A stretch of DNA of 64,000 nt from Micrasema longulum (Eukaryota > Arthropoda > Insecta > Trichoptera > Brachycentridae): NCBI GenBank assembly GCA_022494885.1, contig JAGVSM010002661.1:62001-126000 (forward strand), in the 5' to 3' direction. Numbering within the stretch: the first letter of the stretch is position 1; each line of letters opens with the position of its first letter. The position numbers and the translations under genes are program-made. The notes beneath the pieces were generated by a model. It ran no database searches and was not told the origin of the DNA. It was given only the letters and a program-made list of their open reading frames with translations. This document shows positions 23,201-29,810 of the stretch, piece by piece.

Positions 23201-24938
23201 AAACGATCATTGGGCGACATTTTGCTCACTTCACCAAAAAGGCAACTAACATTTTTCGCCAGTGAGGAAGTACTCGTATCAAATAATGTAAGAGCACGCC
23301 TGCGCTGCTATTCTGAATGCTCTCGCGGCTATAGAAAACACTTTTATAGCGCTTATTTTGTATGTAAATACGCGCTATAAAAGCCTTTTCAGCGTTTTGA
23401 ATAGCTTCAGCTTTACTATAATATAAAACTTCTTAAAAAGATGCGGAAATATCAAACATCTGGCAGAATGGTGAATGTTACACGGTGTGTAAAGTGATCG
23501 TTTAAACCAGTTGATGATAGCCCTATAAATGCCTAAATTTCCACATTTCTCATTAATCTCAGTGAGATATCCATTTTTTACATTATTTTTTATTAACCGC
23601 TTCAGTAATCATAAAAAAATTTAAAAACTGAAAAAAAAGTTATATTTTTATGAATTAATTTTATCAACTAAACATGTATATTCTTCGTGAAAACATTGTC
23701 AGCCACGTGGTGTAATGATCAGCATGTCTGCCTACCCTGTAAGAGGTCTCGGGTTCGATTCCCGACATGGTTGATATAAAATATTTATTTGAAATCGTGT
23801 TTTCACACTAAAATATTTCATCGTCCCTTGACCGGTACCTGAGCCTCGATTATGATGGAAAGATAAAGATGCCATACCTTCGCCTTGACGGTATAGTTTA
23901 AGATATATTCCCTCTAGCGATTACAAAGATATACTACCGACCCCCCACTTTCAAGTTTTGGGTAGGTACATCGATATGAAACAAGGGGAAGCGTACGTCA
24001 CGGTAGACATATCTACGCTCTAAAATGACATAGCTTCAGTATGACGTCATAGTTGAAGATTAAAGTCTCCCGACCGACTACAAAGATATACTGCCGATAC
24101 CCCCCACTATCAAATTTTTATGTAAGTACATCTGTTTATACCGATGGATCTAAAACCCCTCGATACGTTTATCTACGCATTAAAACTGTCAAAAATTTTG
24201 TTCCTCCGAGCAATTTTTCCTTTAATTATGATTAATCAAAAATTATAATCGTTTTCAGGTTGGTACTTTTTTTCTTAAAAGCCTATTTAACATATGAGGG
24301 AGAAATAAGTAAATTTTGAAATCGAATTAAATTCCGATATAACTGTCAGTTTAATAAAACGAACGCCTAGATGCGAAGATAATGTCGCTAGGCTCTGTCC
24401 TATTAACATTTAAAAGTATCAAGGCGTTAGAAAGTTACTTCGAAATACCATTTCGGGCCAAAAATGAGACTTAAAGTTTATATACTATGGTGCATAGTGT
24501 GGACGAAGATATAAAAGAAATTCATAATTATAAAAATAAAAAATTCTTCTCTAAAATGTTCTCCATGCCTGTTGTAATTTTTTGAACTGTTATGTCATCA
24601 TACCGTTTGCAATTGCAATTTTGCATACAATTTTTGTCGTCGTAATTTTTATTTTGTGACAACTGGCGTGTTTGTTAGTACAGCTCAGTCGTAGGGATCA
24701 AGTAGGGTAAATTGTGTATTAGTTTAATGGTTTTATTTTGCTTCCTTTAGTTATTTATTTGCGTTATCTTAGATGAACATTGTATAAGAATAACGTGTCT
24801 ATTTATTAAATGTGTGTCAATGGTGATAAGTTTATTACATACCCAGTTTTGAGTTCCAAATGCGCCCACAAGAAGTCCAACGGAGATACAAGAACTCACG
24901 AATGTTGCAAGAATGAACTCTTTTTTGGTCACCGCCAT
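8080..24938 (-). CDS. clrn: clarin-family tetraspan membrane protein (six-exon gene)
   Basis: Spliced minus-strand gene; exons at 24843-24938, 21222-21336, 15165-15237, 12431-12580, 9894-10059 and 8080-8218, about 245 codons (vertebrate clarin-1 is 232). Four hydrophobic segments fall at residues ~8-28, ~106-130, ~146-168 and ~199-222. Clarin-like landmarks are GTQNW after TM1, NYGLFQG in the first extracellular loop (compare YGLFHG in clarin-1), PVEPVLGIFGLYIWNG entering TM3, NIS and NLS glycosylation sequons in the second loop, and SYWLVFIAMFCNIINGILL as TM4. Clarins are claudin-superfamily plasma-membrane proteins linked in vertebrates to hair-cell and photoreceptor synapse and actin organisation; the insect role is inferred. 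All five introns have GT...AG ends. Phases agree at exon 1-2, 3-4, 4-5 and 5-6, but exon 2-3 is out by one base. Introns are full of transposons. Confidence 0.88.
8298..8505 (-). mobile_element. SINE-1, full-length copy
   Basis: tRNA-like head on the right (minus strand): A-box-like ggttgtggtcacgtggctag and B-box-like GGTTCGATCCC. A ~100-bp body follows (attttctaatagtgagttat, tttacaactcgttgaaaat) and a terminal A-run (T-run 8298-8308 on plus). Other copies are at 26635-26796 and 48106-48230. Confidence 0.8.
8531..8705 (+). mobile_element. SINE-2, full-length copy
   Basis: tRNA-derived head: A box within cctccgtggtgtagtggtca, B box GGTTCGATTTCC. The body runs gtgatttttctcaagcctgg ... aattcaccactgtaattggg, tcctggcctgttg, ending gtgcaaaaat. 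At least six other copies or pieces occur in the window. It lies immediately next to a SINE-1 copy. Confidence 0.85.
8921..9046 (-). mobile_element. SINE-3, 3' part with (TGA)n tail
   Basis: Minus-strand body and tail ending gggaatgatgatgatt. It is the 3' half of a SINE-3 whose head is at 9688-9811; a foldback (9047-9687) separates the halves. The intact order is seen at 50140-50372. Confidence 0.7.
9047..9687. mobile_element. 641-bp foldback element inside SINE-3
   Basis: The terminus aggggtggtattctg on the left is matched inverted by cagaataccaccct on the right. Internal pairs follow (cttcatataatgg at 9113-9126 and 9610-9622 inverted; gtaacaataccataacaata near 9295 with its complement near 9410; cttttcacaaaatggtg near 9335 with its complement near 9385). 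Most of the element can fold on itself. It has no coding capacity and lies in clarin intron 5. Confidence 0.8.
9688..9811 (-). mobile_element. SINE-3, head part
   Basis: Minus strand: gctcgtggtgtaatgatcag as the A-box region and GGTTCGATTCC as the B box, then gttgatacgaaataatattt and gtgtttttacacaagaatat. Separated from its tail at 8921-9046 by the foldback. Confidence 0.75.
9894..10059 (-). CDS. clarin-like exon 5 (TM3 and second loop)
   Basis: The acceptor cacattgtag precedes LYIWNGCAACCELLVLMIWG, then IHYATNISQNLS with two N-glycosylation sequons, ending NLGFSY. The donor GTAAGT is at 9888-9893. The split TGG codon is completed by exon 6. Confidence 0.9.
10097..10182 (+). repeat. RE repeat copy 1
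   Basis: gagtaggcgaaagtcagaca ... cggtaggcaaaact ... gcacttttcat ... gcagaagtaagac aligns with 28652-28745. It lies just upstream of clarin exon 5 in the intron. Probably a DNA-transposon end. Confidence 0.55.
10200..11910 (+). mobile_element. 5'-truncated LINE with RT domain, one frameshift
   Basis: Longest LINE here. Translation from 10205 gives AIIVPIFKSGSKNKIQNYRP (RT block 1), then a 280-codon open stretch from 10325: VDVIYTDYSKAFDKVDHRIL, SGVPQGSHLGPLLFNAYIYD and the catalytic LCYADDKKN. A frameshift near 11118 (in the CGCCCC run) moves the thumb and C-terminus to another frame: HLEYCTAIWSPVYKLNINRI, then an open stretch 11230-11574 ending ELMGLIHALHS. The 3' UTR ends in an A-rich tail at 11872-11909. 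It sits in clarin intron 4 antisense to the gene. The YADD motif is intact and the single defect makes it fairly young. Jockey-superfamily type; clade not certain. Confidence 0.9.
12010..12240 (-). repeat. RB repeat copy 2 (inverted)
   Basis: Minus strand shares ttgcgtactgagcgacgtct, caaagaaac and tgcgtgtatgcggttttttg with 49375-49460, and the cggcattgttgaattcaaat block with 4545. It lies just outside clarin exon 4. Confidence 0.65.
12431..12580 (-). CDS. clarin-like exon 4 (TM2)
   Basis: The acceptor tatttctag precedes TKEVVWMNGGVYVSTILFLA and the span continues VALLMSTISAIFGLF, then NTTRSPVEPVLGIF. The donor GTAAGA follows. It completes the split codon with exon 3 (CTG) and shares the GGT glycine with exon 5. 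Confidence 0.88.
12818..14379. mobile_element. hAT-like element with 8-bp target duplication
   Basis: Left end cagtggtgaagtcctaaaca and GC-rich gggccggagcgcacc; right end gcgctccggcccgactacac cactg, inverted. The flanks gttctaac (12810-12817) and gttctgtc (14380-14387) match at 6 of 8 bases, as expected for a hAT 8-bp duplication. No transposase is readable; the interior includes a LINE fragment (13283-13566). Non-autonomous or decayed. Confidence 0.6.
13283..13566 (+). mobile_element. LINE RT C-terminal fragment
   Basis: GCLSVNSILWLKFVEK then RYLHSHNTRLAQRESLSVPR and YGQRTLHYTITKFFNKIP, ending NKALY. This is the HSHNTR...P...GQR..HY....NKIP C-terminal signature of non-LTR proteins. It switches frame near 13350. 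Lies inside the hAT-like element. Confidence 0.75.
14443..14490 (+). repeat. RD repeat copy 1
   Basis: atattaggggcgtggccaat followed by gaatgaccgttgtt. The same sequence is at 34399 (plus) and 39073 (minus). Likely a transposon terminus. Confidence 0.55.
14490..15000. other. GC-richer unclassified stretch
   Basis: 14490-14740 is less AT-rich than its surroundings and has an AAATC|GTAAGT donor-like site near 14745. 14820-14960 can be read as SSNTRIARGQALFIVPRSKV, weakly like a LINE C-terminus. I could not assign it with confidence. Confidence 0.3.
15165..15237 (-). CDS. clarin-like exon 3 (first extracellular loop)
   Basis: The acceptor cttttctag precedes VSVIHDGYSVFTNCDSNGES then TENI plus one base; the donor GTAAGT is strong. 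Open only when entered in phase 0: phase 1 gives a stop after 14 codons and phase 2 gives one in the third codon. Its outgoing phase (C + TG) fits exon 4. Exon 2 therefore does not connect in frame. Confidence 0.75.
15524..15594 (+). CDS. THAP-domain-like first exon
   Basis: ATG at 15524 opens MANCSMFGCSSRSVKSVKRV then SFH and a split Arg codon, followed by the donor AG|GTAATT. THAP zinc fingers start near the N-terminus with C-x2-4-C and reach an FHRFP block; this has CSMFGC (C-x4-C) and VSFH(R), and an intron at this point is plausible. The rest of the C2CH finger should be in a following exon, which I did not find. It lies in clarin intron 2 on the opposite strand, 287 bp from exon 3. It could be a host THAP gene or a P-element-like transposon remnant. 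Confidence 0.5.
15890..16030 (+). mobile_element. LINE C-terminal fragment, family of 59105-59830
   Basis: Reads LPLSI*TISNEKMFEKAIT*, then WIVKLGRSKLDCLICPNQY and a stop, matching ISNEKMFKKAIKKWIVELGR at 59404-59520 on the other strand. Two internal stops make it an older copy. Confidence 0.8.
16030..17390. other. no recognisable gene
   Basis: AT-rich intronic sequence (clarin intron 2). Two short overlapping frames at 16249-16490 have no family signature, and no acceptor-linked continuation of the THAP exon is visible. Confidence 0.5.
17391..17550 (+). mobile_element. SINE-2, slightly 5'-truncated
   Basis: ctggtgtagtggtcaagacg, then ccgggttcgattcccggtag, the gtgatttttctcaag body, and a terminal cgcaaaaaaaa. 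Confidence 0.85.
17560..18524. other. no recognisable gene
   Basis: AT-rich intronic DNA with short frames that carry no family signature. Confidence 0.5.
18525..18715 (+). mobile_element. LINE RT palm fragment with YADD
   Basis: Reads SCLLYADDAVF then a stop, SSKEDLLQIVSRIN, a second stop, and VMNESKSKVMAFERGREVR. This is the catalytic YADD plus the following E.L......K..K..VM.F region of a non-LTR RT. About 60 codons with two stops. Confidence 0.75.
18716..20018. other. no gene; possible LINE 3' UTR at the right
   Basis: 19480-19600 is locally GC-rich (gggcgcgcgccgtgcccact) without a supported frame. 19790-20010 looks like LINE 3' UTR. aaactattaaataatagttt near 19913 is a short palindrome. 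Confidence 0.4.
20019..20700 (-). mobile_element. LINE 3' end, family L2, copy 1
   Basis: Minus strand: SSPILEYASPIWSPFYRTHI then HIESVQHRFLRKVAW and GNYSYFEIEQSLNLSSLERC (20690-20450). After a frame change near 20445 the C-terminus reads ATFVFMLQCPERVDESIHHT ... RAFRRSLRD. The 3' UTR continues to a (TTTTGA)n-like end at 20019. A second copy lies in pieces at 42870-44945. Confidence 0.85.
20700..21210. other. AT-rich sequence with CTGACGAC...CGAAACTGGTC motif
   Basis: No gene. At 21084-21112 tcctgacgacgaagtagtta then cctcgaaactggtc resembles the CTGA...GAAACC.GT motif in repeats RH and RF. Confidence 0.4.
21222..21336 (-). CDS. clarin-like exon 2 (first extracellular loop)
   Basis: A pyrimidine-rich tract ending tttattag precedes VEGEGITGESRNNLLNYGLF, then QGTFTFRVLATSRSSNVY. 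The donor GTAAGG follows. It enters in phase 0 and leaves one extra base (G). NYGLFQG is the most clarin-like signature in the gene. Confidence 0.85.
21435..21490 (+). repeat. hAT-like terminus
   Basis: cagtggcagcttagcgtggt then atggcacccggggcgg is typical of insect hAT/MITE left ends. No partner end was found. Confidence 0.35.
21569..21649. repeat. AT-rich hairpin
   Basis: aaatatatgaaatggattta with gaataatt pairs with aattattcttaatccatttc and atatattt on the right. A perfect-looking stem of ~28 bp. Confidence 0.75.
21655..21780 (+). repeat. RA repeat fragment
   Basis: agtggccacttaaaccagcc, acaggtcataagccctgaag, cctagacttctatattacct and gctgttgtaatatgttaata match the RA unit. Confidence 0.8.
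21794..22012 (+). other. unidentified exon-like open frame
   Basis: gttgttttctag looks like a splice acceptor and is followed by a 72-codon open frame ending in TAA: SQVGSSVSFENIGLTSWNIS ... YALYSLRHDDYQFNINF. No family is recognised. It sits in clarin intron 1 on the opposite strand and could be the last exon of a plus-strand gene (perhaps the one begun by the THAP exon) or transposon debris. Confidence 0.25.
22088..22232 (-). mobile_element. SINE-2 copy, diverged
   Basis: Minus strand: ttccgttgtgcaatggctaa, cacggaaggttccgggttcg, then aacacaaacattaaatgtgg and the tcctggcctg tail region. Confidence 0.65.
22490..23065 (-). mobile_element. LINE C-terminal region with zinc knuckle
   Basis: Minus strand: CIKQNSQQRWENHYRASSTG, KMFFPALADAANFRH, TQIFTGHGAMRTYLYR (22960-22780). 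After a frameshift near 22780: RFKLRNDDYCPCVDISSQS then IEHLLFHCSFF (22770-22680), then HTVVKSSYHAPLFLNFATMV. TGHG..R.YL.RF.....D.C.C.....EHLLF.C is the segment after RNase H in R1/Jockey-type ORF2 proteins. It has several stops. Confidence 0.85.
23330..23400. repeat. short inverted repeat
   Basis: aaacacttttatagcgc and gcgctataaaagccttt form a stem around a ~20-nt loop. Non-coding. Confidence 0.5.
23462..23565 (+). repeat. RA repeat fragment
   Basis: gcagaatggtgaatgttaca, cggtgtgtaaagtgatcg, tttaaaccagttgatga, cctataaatgcctaaat align with RA. Confidence 0.75.
23700..23885 (+). mobile_element. SINE-3 copy
   Basis: cagccacgtggtgtaatgat (A-box region), tctcgggttcgattcccga (B box), gttgatataaaatatttatt body, then ttttcacactaaaatatttc. 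Head and body are well preserved; the (TGA)n tail is weak. Confidence 0.8.
23896..24190 (+). repeat. tandem duplication, ~155-bp period
   Basis: Two diverged direct copies (23896-24035 and 24051-24190) share gactacaaagatatactgcc, acccccca, gtacatc and atctacgc. Non-coding. Confidence 0.7.
24541..24590 (+). repeat. RA repeat fragment
   Basis: attcttctctaaaatgttct then ccatgcctgttgtaat, nearly identical to 3219-3255. Confidence 0.65.
24843..24938 (-). CDS. clarin-like exon 1 (start codon, TM1)
   Basis: ATG at 24936-24938 opens MAVTKKEFILATFVSSCISV and ends ...GAFGTQNW, the cytoplasmic N-terminus, first membrane span and GT.NW motif. The donor GTATGT (24837-24842) follows a complete TGG codon (phase 0). 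This is the only ATG before the hydrophobic run. Reading on past the donor would give a short unrelated tail. Confidence 0.88.
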
Positions 24939-25125
24939 TATGAGTCACGAGTTGGTGATTCGACTGTTATATCACTGATTATTATCATACGTTACACTCA
25001 CTAAAGCCGATTATTTCACTCATTTTCTAGAAAAAATTGAATCAGAACCTTGAAAAATATCTATTTCATTTTTGTATGATGGACATTTCTTCCCACCAAC
25101 CAAAAAAATATGTTTTTATTTACTA

Positions 25126-25635
25126 CTAGTGGACCCGACAGACGTTGACGTTGTCCTGCCCGAACGTTGGCGTTGTCCTGCCATTAGCTTGTTGAACAAA
25201 CGTTTATTCGTAAATGAGGACACAGGTTATTTATTTTAGACTTTTTTGAACTATTTATATATGTGAAATAAGGGTTAGTTTTTCGTTTTATCTCCTCATA
25301 TGATTGGCTATGGCCTCGGGGAATACGTGTTATTGAAAAAAAGTCAGACCGCGTTTTACCCTGAGCATTCTAAAATTACGACACTAACTCATGCTCAACG
25401 CAAATTTAGTCATTCTTTAACCGTCAGCCGGGTTTTGACGTGACCTCGACATTTGATTCGAAACCAAAAGAAAAGAAAGAACTAAGATAGACCAGATCTT
25501 GTCTTTATTTACAAACCTAATTCACGTAAATTTAATTCTTTTTCAAAAAACCGCATGTAAATTGGTCCAGTAGATATCAAGATAAAGGACAAGCATATAT
25601 ACATTCATTGATATATATATATATATAGATAAATA
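25126..25635 (+). repeat. interspersed repeat with AT-microsatellite tail
   Basis: Starts actagtggacccgacagacg ttgtcctgcc and ends aaattggtccagtagatatc ... gatatatatatatatatata g. A fixed start plus a variable AT tail suggests a non-autonomous mobile element; the start recurs in part at 21646 (actagcggagccgacagac). The interior has a GC-richer segment at 25420-25470. No protein. Confidence 0.5.
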
Positions 25636-25639
25636 ATCT

Positions 25640-26634
25640 AGAAAAAAATATAATTCAGTTTTTTAATAATTTAAAGAGGCTTTTTGTTTCAGGTTCTGAC
25701 TAATTAGGAATTTCCTTTGTTTAAGCAGAAGCTTTTTTGTTGAATTTGTTATTTCATTCGTAGATGCTAAAACAATTTAAATCAATGGAAATTAAAACAG
25801 AAAATATGTTAGGTCAAAGAAATTCATAAAAAATAAGATGCAATATTTGAACTAGAAATATGTGAATACACGTAAATTAATATTGATTCTAGACTTTAGC
25901 GCATACGGGAAAAGTGGAAAAAATGCAGAAGAGAGATAAAGGAAGAGAAATGAGATGTTTTTTCAAGCGTGATTTAAACAAAGCTACTGTGGGAATATCT
26001 TTGATATTGGATGAGAGAGGATTTCAAACCTCGTATGAGTTAGGAAGGAGGAATTATTGATGGGAATTAGAGATGATGTTTTGAGAATAAGAACCATTTG
26101 AGAGTAGTCCATGAACTGCTAAGCGTTGAAATGTTTCACGAAGGTGTATTGGAGCGTTAGGATTGTGAATCACAGTAAACAGAAGTGAGATTCTCCAAAT
26201 CGAGACAAAAAATGGTTGGATTAATCAAAGTAAAATGCTACTGGGAAGAAATATTAAGAAAATCATTCGGCGGACGTTCGAGAATAATTATTTTTATTCA
26301 TGAAAATATTGTAGAAAATTGTATATGAGTTTTAAATGGTTTAAATAGGTGCGAAGGTTTTCGCGATGACTGGTATCAATATATTTCTTTTTTGGGTGAT
26401 ACCGTGTGGGTTTGATTTGTTCCGACGTTTCGGCTACTATTGCATTTTTTAACGGGTTGTTTGAAAAACAGTATTCTAATTTAGGGACGGGCAAATTACA
26501 ATATTTTTTAAAGACGTTTTAACTACAAATAATTATATTAAAAAACAGAATAAAAATAATGGTAAAATATTCAATAATAAATCAAACGAACAATTTAAAT
26601 ACACAATCAAAAAAGCTTTAAAAAAAAAAAATAC
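25640..26634. other. unclassified, purine-rich on the plus strand
   Basis: 25900-26280 is strongly AG-rich without a good frame. 26380-26465 (minus) has gcaatagtagccgaaacgtc, a motif common in retroelement UTRs. No gene supported. Confidence 0.35.
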
Positions 26635-26796
26635 GTTCCTACGATATACCCAAATATTTTATTTTTAACGAGTTGTAAATAACTTAAAATAGAGATAAGA
26701 AAATGGGAATCAGTTGGGGTAGAGTGGGATTCGAACCGCGGACCTTTGAGTCGTGAGTCCGAGACACTAGCCACGGCGCCACAACCCGATTCACTT
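26635..26796 (-). mobile_element. SINE-1 copy
   Basis: Minus strand: cgggttgtggcgccgtggct (A box), cgcggttcgaatcccactct (B box), then the acttgttgattcc-type body and acaactcgttaaaaataaaa. Confidence 0.85.
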
Positions 26797-27118
26797 TGTA
26801 AAAGCTTTAGCCTGTCAAAAAATAAGCAAATCATACGATTTTGTAAATATCAGCTGTCGAATAGCATTAAAATGTTTATAAACCATGCTTATAAGTAGCA
26901 TATTATTCTTGACTAAAAAATAAAAAAAAACTACTAAAAAAGTTTGAACTAAAATATTTTTTTAAAAAAACATTGATAAATGCCACAAATTATCTGTGAT
27001 TCGAAATGCGTGTATTTATCTTTATATACAAATATTACTTAAGGTATTTAATCGTTTATACCAGAACCAATGTGAATTATGTGCCGGTTGAAAAGTAATT
27101 ATGTTTTAAATTTGTTTC

Positions 27119-27158
27119 AACAGAGAGGGAAAACATTGCTGAGAAGGGAATATAGAAT
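27119..27158 (-). repeat. RA repeat fragment
   Basis: acagagagggaaaacattgc then tgagaagggaatatag is the complement of the RA cttctc...ttttccctctctgt block. Confidence 0.65.
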
Positions 27159-27160
27159 AA

Positions 27161-27221
27161 TGCAATTCACCACCGTAATTGGGCCTCCTGGCCTGTTGTG
27201 TTGCAAAAAAAAAAAAAAAAA
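27161..27221 (+). mobile_element. SINE-2, 3' end with A-tail
   Basis: gcaattcaccaccgtaattg ggcctcctggcctgttg followed by a 17-A run. 5'-truncated. Confidence 0.8.
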
Positions 27222-27225
27222 GAAG

Positions 27226-27605
27226 TAAGCATTTAATTTCATTTTGTTTATTTCATTTATTTATTTTTAGTTACATTGAGAACATTACAGAGTATTCAAT
27301 TAATTTTCAACACATAACAAAATATACATATCAGATTTATTAAATAAAAAAGAGAAAAAAAAGTAAAATTAACATACATATTACAATTTAGAAATTGCCC
27401 TCTTAAGAGTAATCCCTGTGTCATGAAATATATCGACATCTGAGGCGATACGATTGAATAACACGATTGCTCTACCTACCGGCATAACCATCGGCAGGTT
27501 GGTTCTGCATCGTGGTAGATAGAACATCCTGTGTTGCCTTTATCGAAGATAATTATCGGGGATAAATAGACCGAATTCATTCAGAATATCAGAATTATGG
27601 ATGCG
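27226..27605 (-). mobile_element. LINE 3' end, family L3, copy 1
   Basis: Minus strand reads ILNEFGLFIPDNYLR, stop, RQHRMFYLPRCRTNLPMVMP and VGRAIVLFNRIASDVDIFHD ... AISKL stop (27590-27395). The 3' UTR (ttaataaatctgatatgtat) ends in a run of aaataaatgaaat units. The same family is at 43120-43660, where that tail has expanded. Confidence 0.85.
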
Positions 27606-27736
27606 ACCACCAATGGGTTAAAAAGTGAACATCCAAATGAATATTTATTCTCCCCAACAAAGATTGCTAGCCCAGCATTCCTAGTAAGAAGTCAGTCGGG
27701 AAAAGCCACGGGTAAAATCCATACTCCCTGGGAGCA

Positions 27737-27835
27737 TTTTATTTATTTATTTATTCATTCAAAATTACAAAATTAAATATTTATGAAGTTATTAAGGCTT
27801 TTTAGGCTATGCCCGTGTCAAGCCACAATAAATAA
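27737..27835 (-). mobile_element. LINE 3' UTR end
   Basis: tttatttatttatttattca on plus then ggctttttaggctatgcccg suggests the 3' end of a minus-strand LINE; no coding part is present. Confidence 0.4.
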
Positions 27836-27995
27836 CATTATGGGACTTATGATCTGTCTGATCTGACAGGTCCATATTCCCGTCTTACAAATGTTTTCCC
27901 TCTCTGTTGTAACGAATTAAGTTCTAAATAACTTCCTAGGGAGAAAATCCGGCCTGTCTTCAGACATTTGAACATACATATAACATTGTTGTTTC
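27835..27995 (+). repeat. RA repeat copy
   Basis: atgggacttatgatctg, ccatattcccgtcttacaaa, tgttttccctctctgttgta, aataacttcctagggag, catttgaacatacatata align with RA. Confidence 0.8.
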
Positions 27996-27999
27996 ATTA

Positions 28000-28650
28000 A
28001 ATTTTACTTGAATAAAACTTGACAATATATTTTTTTATCAGAAATACATTAGAAAATTACTGTTTTATATAAATCATTTTTTTCTTCGGAAAAGAAACTG
28101 CGCGGCATCCCAAAACGGAAAAATCGTAAGATTTTCTTACTTTTTATCAGGCGACGCGACGGCCAAACAAATAAAAAATATAATATAATTTTTATTCTTT
28201 ATATAGATATAAGTTTTCTAAAACCATTGTTACGTTTCAACAAATATCACTTAATTTCCGTAAACACACTTCATTTACCAACATACAAAACTTCACTTTA
28301 ATTATTATCAAACGAAATTAAGTAAACGTAAAAATCGGTTGAATATTTTCATTTCACTCTAGCCGTTTTTACTAAATGTAAGTACTTCGACTAACACACT
28401 GGATTCCCAAGCGTTTGATATGTTATCGAGTAATGACTTATCTGTTTGATGATAAAGAATAACTTCGATTAGTTTTATCTATATTGGGTGATAAAATATC
28501 GTAATAAATAAAATTATTGTCTTTAAGGCTAGTATTGCGGAGGTTGAATAAGAAAGTCTATGATAAAAATTATTATAAAATGACGCTAAAAAAGATAGCG
28601 AATTCAAACAAATGATTTTTCATTATTCTCATCGGAGATGCGTCCGAATA
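28000..28650. other. no recognisable gene
   Basis: AT-rich sequence without supported features. Confidence 0.5.
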
Positions 28651-28651
28651 A

Positions 28652-28745
28652 ACCCAGTAGGGGAAGGTCGGACAAGATGGTTACGGTGGGCAAAACGGGC
28701 ACTTCTCATTTGTGACTGTTAACGCAAAAGTGAAACAAAACATTT
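28652..28745 (+). repeat. RE repeat copy 2
   Basis: cagtaggggaaggtcggaca agatgg ... cggtgggcaaaacgggcac matches 10097-10182. CAGT-type start; likely a DNA-transposon end. Confidence 0.55.
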
Positions 28746-29369
28746 GCACGGATTGTTTGTTTACTACCCCCGTAGACAAATAACTCCACCTCGGCGTGCC
28801 GGAAGAGTGATGCATGTGTTATGTGCCGATGTAGTGTAGCATACAGAGAATACATATACAAAGTCCAACAGATCAATTGAGAAGACACGAAGAATTTTAA
28901 TATTAATTTTTTATTCAAAAGACAAAGAGGAATTCTATTCCACTTTAAAAGGCTACGTTATTTAACTATGTATTACGCCGCACTAGCGTAGTAACGGCGT
29001 AAGATAATATCTCTAATTTCTTTTCCAAAGGACTTAGTATGGGTTTATATAATGCAAATTTCGGTGCTTTAGAAGAGTAGTTTTGATACAAAAAAATGGT
29101 ACTTTTATTTTTCCTACGCTACATCCCGAGATTCACGCGTTGAAGGATATGGTTTTCAACTGCATACGATAAACGACCCTTTTCAATAAAATACATGATT
29201 TTTGCATTCCGTAAGATGTTAATATTGGTCTCAAGAGCTTTACCAGATGGTTAAGTGCCAAATGCATCAAAACTCTGGGTATATTTTATCCTGTGAAGAA
29301 CGTTATTTTTACCACCAGCTTACTAAATACAAAGTGTGCCCCATGTAAGTGGTTTATTCCATAACACTG

Positions 29370-29542
29370 GCGGCCTCTGTGGTGTAGTGGTCAAGACGCT
29401 TGACTCACGCACGGAAGGTTCCGGGTTCGATTCCCGGTGAGAACACAAAAATTAAAAGTGTGATTTTTCTCAAGCCTGGGTGCTCTGTGATGTAATTCAC
29501 CACTGTAATTAGGCCTCCTGGCTTGTTGTGGTGCAAAAAAAA
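29370..29542 (+). mobile_element. SINE-2, full-length, best preserved
   Basis: ggcggcctctgtggtgtagt, caagacgcttgactcacgca, ggttccgggttcgattcccg, full body, ending gtggtgcaaaaaaaa. Confidence 0.9.
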
Positions 29543-29724
29543 TGTTTAAAAAAAAAGGTTAAACACATGCGCACGGGAGCGTCTACAATTTTTTTGGCCT
29601 GAAAATAAAAACAAAATAAAGATAAATACAGTGTGATTTTTTTAAGGCGCTGCCCTAGTTCTAATATGTTCAATAGACCATTTCTTAAAAATTGAGTAAT
29701 GAATGCCAATATGTTATTTATCTT

Positions 29725-29770
29725 ATTATGCGGTAGGCAAACGCGCTGACCATTACACCACGAGGCCGTA
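29725..29770 (-). mobile_element. SINE-3 head fragment
   Basis: Minus strand ggcctcgtggtgtaatggtc agcgcgtttgcctaccgc, the A-box half of SINE-3. Confidence 0.7.
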
Positions 29771-29810
29771 TTTTACACGATATTTTTTATACCGGAATTT
29801 CACTATTTTT

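Noticed and set aside
24747..24842. Continuation of clarin exon 1 as a 63-residue protein
   Set aside because: A strong GTATGT donor follows TGG, and the extension is unlike any clarin.
26294..26494. 66-codon frame with AETSEQ
   Set aside because: The sequence matches a common non-coding gccgaaacgtcgg-type UTR motif rather than a protein.
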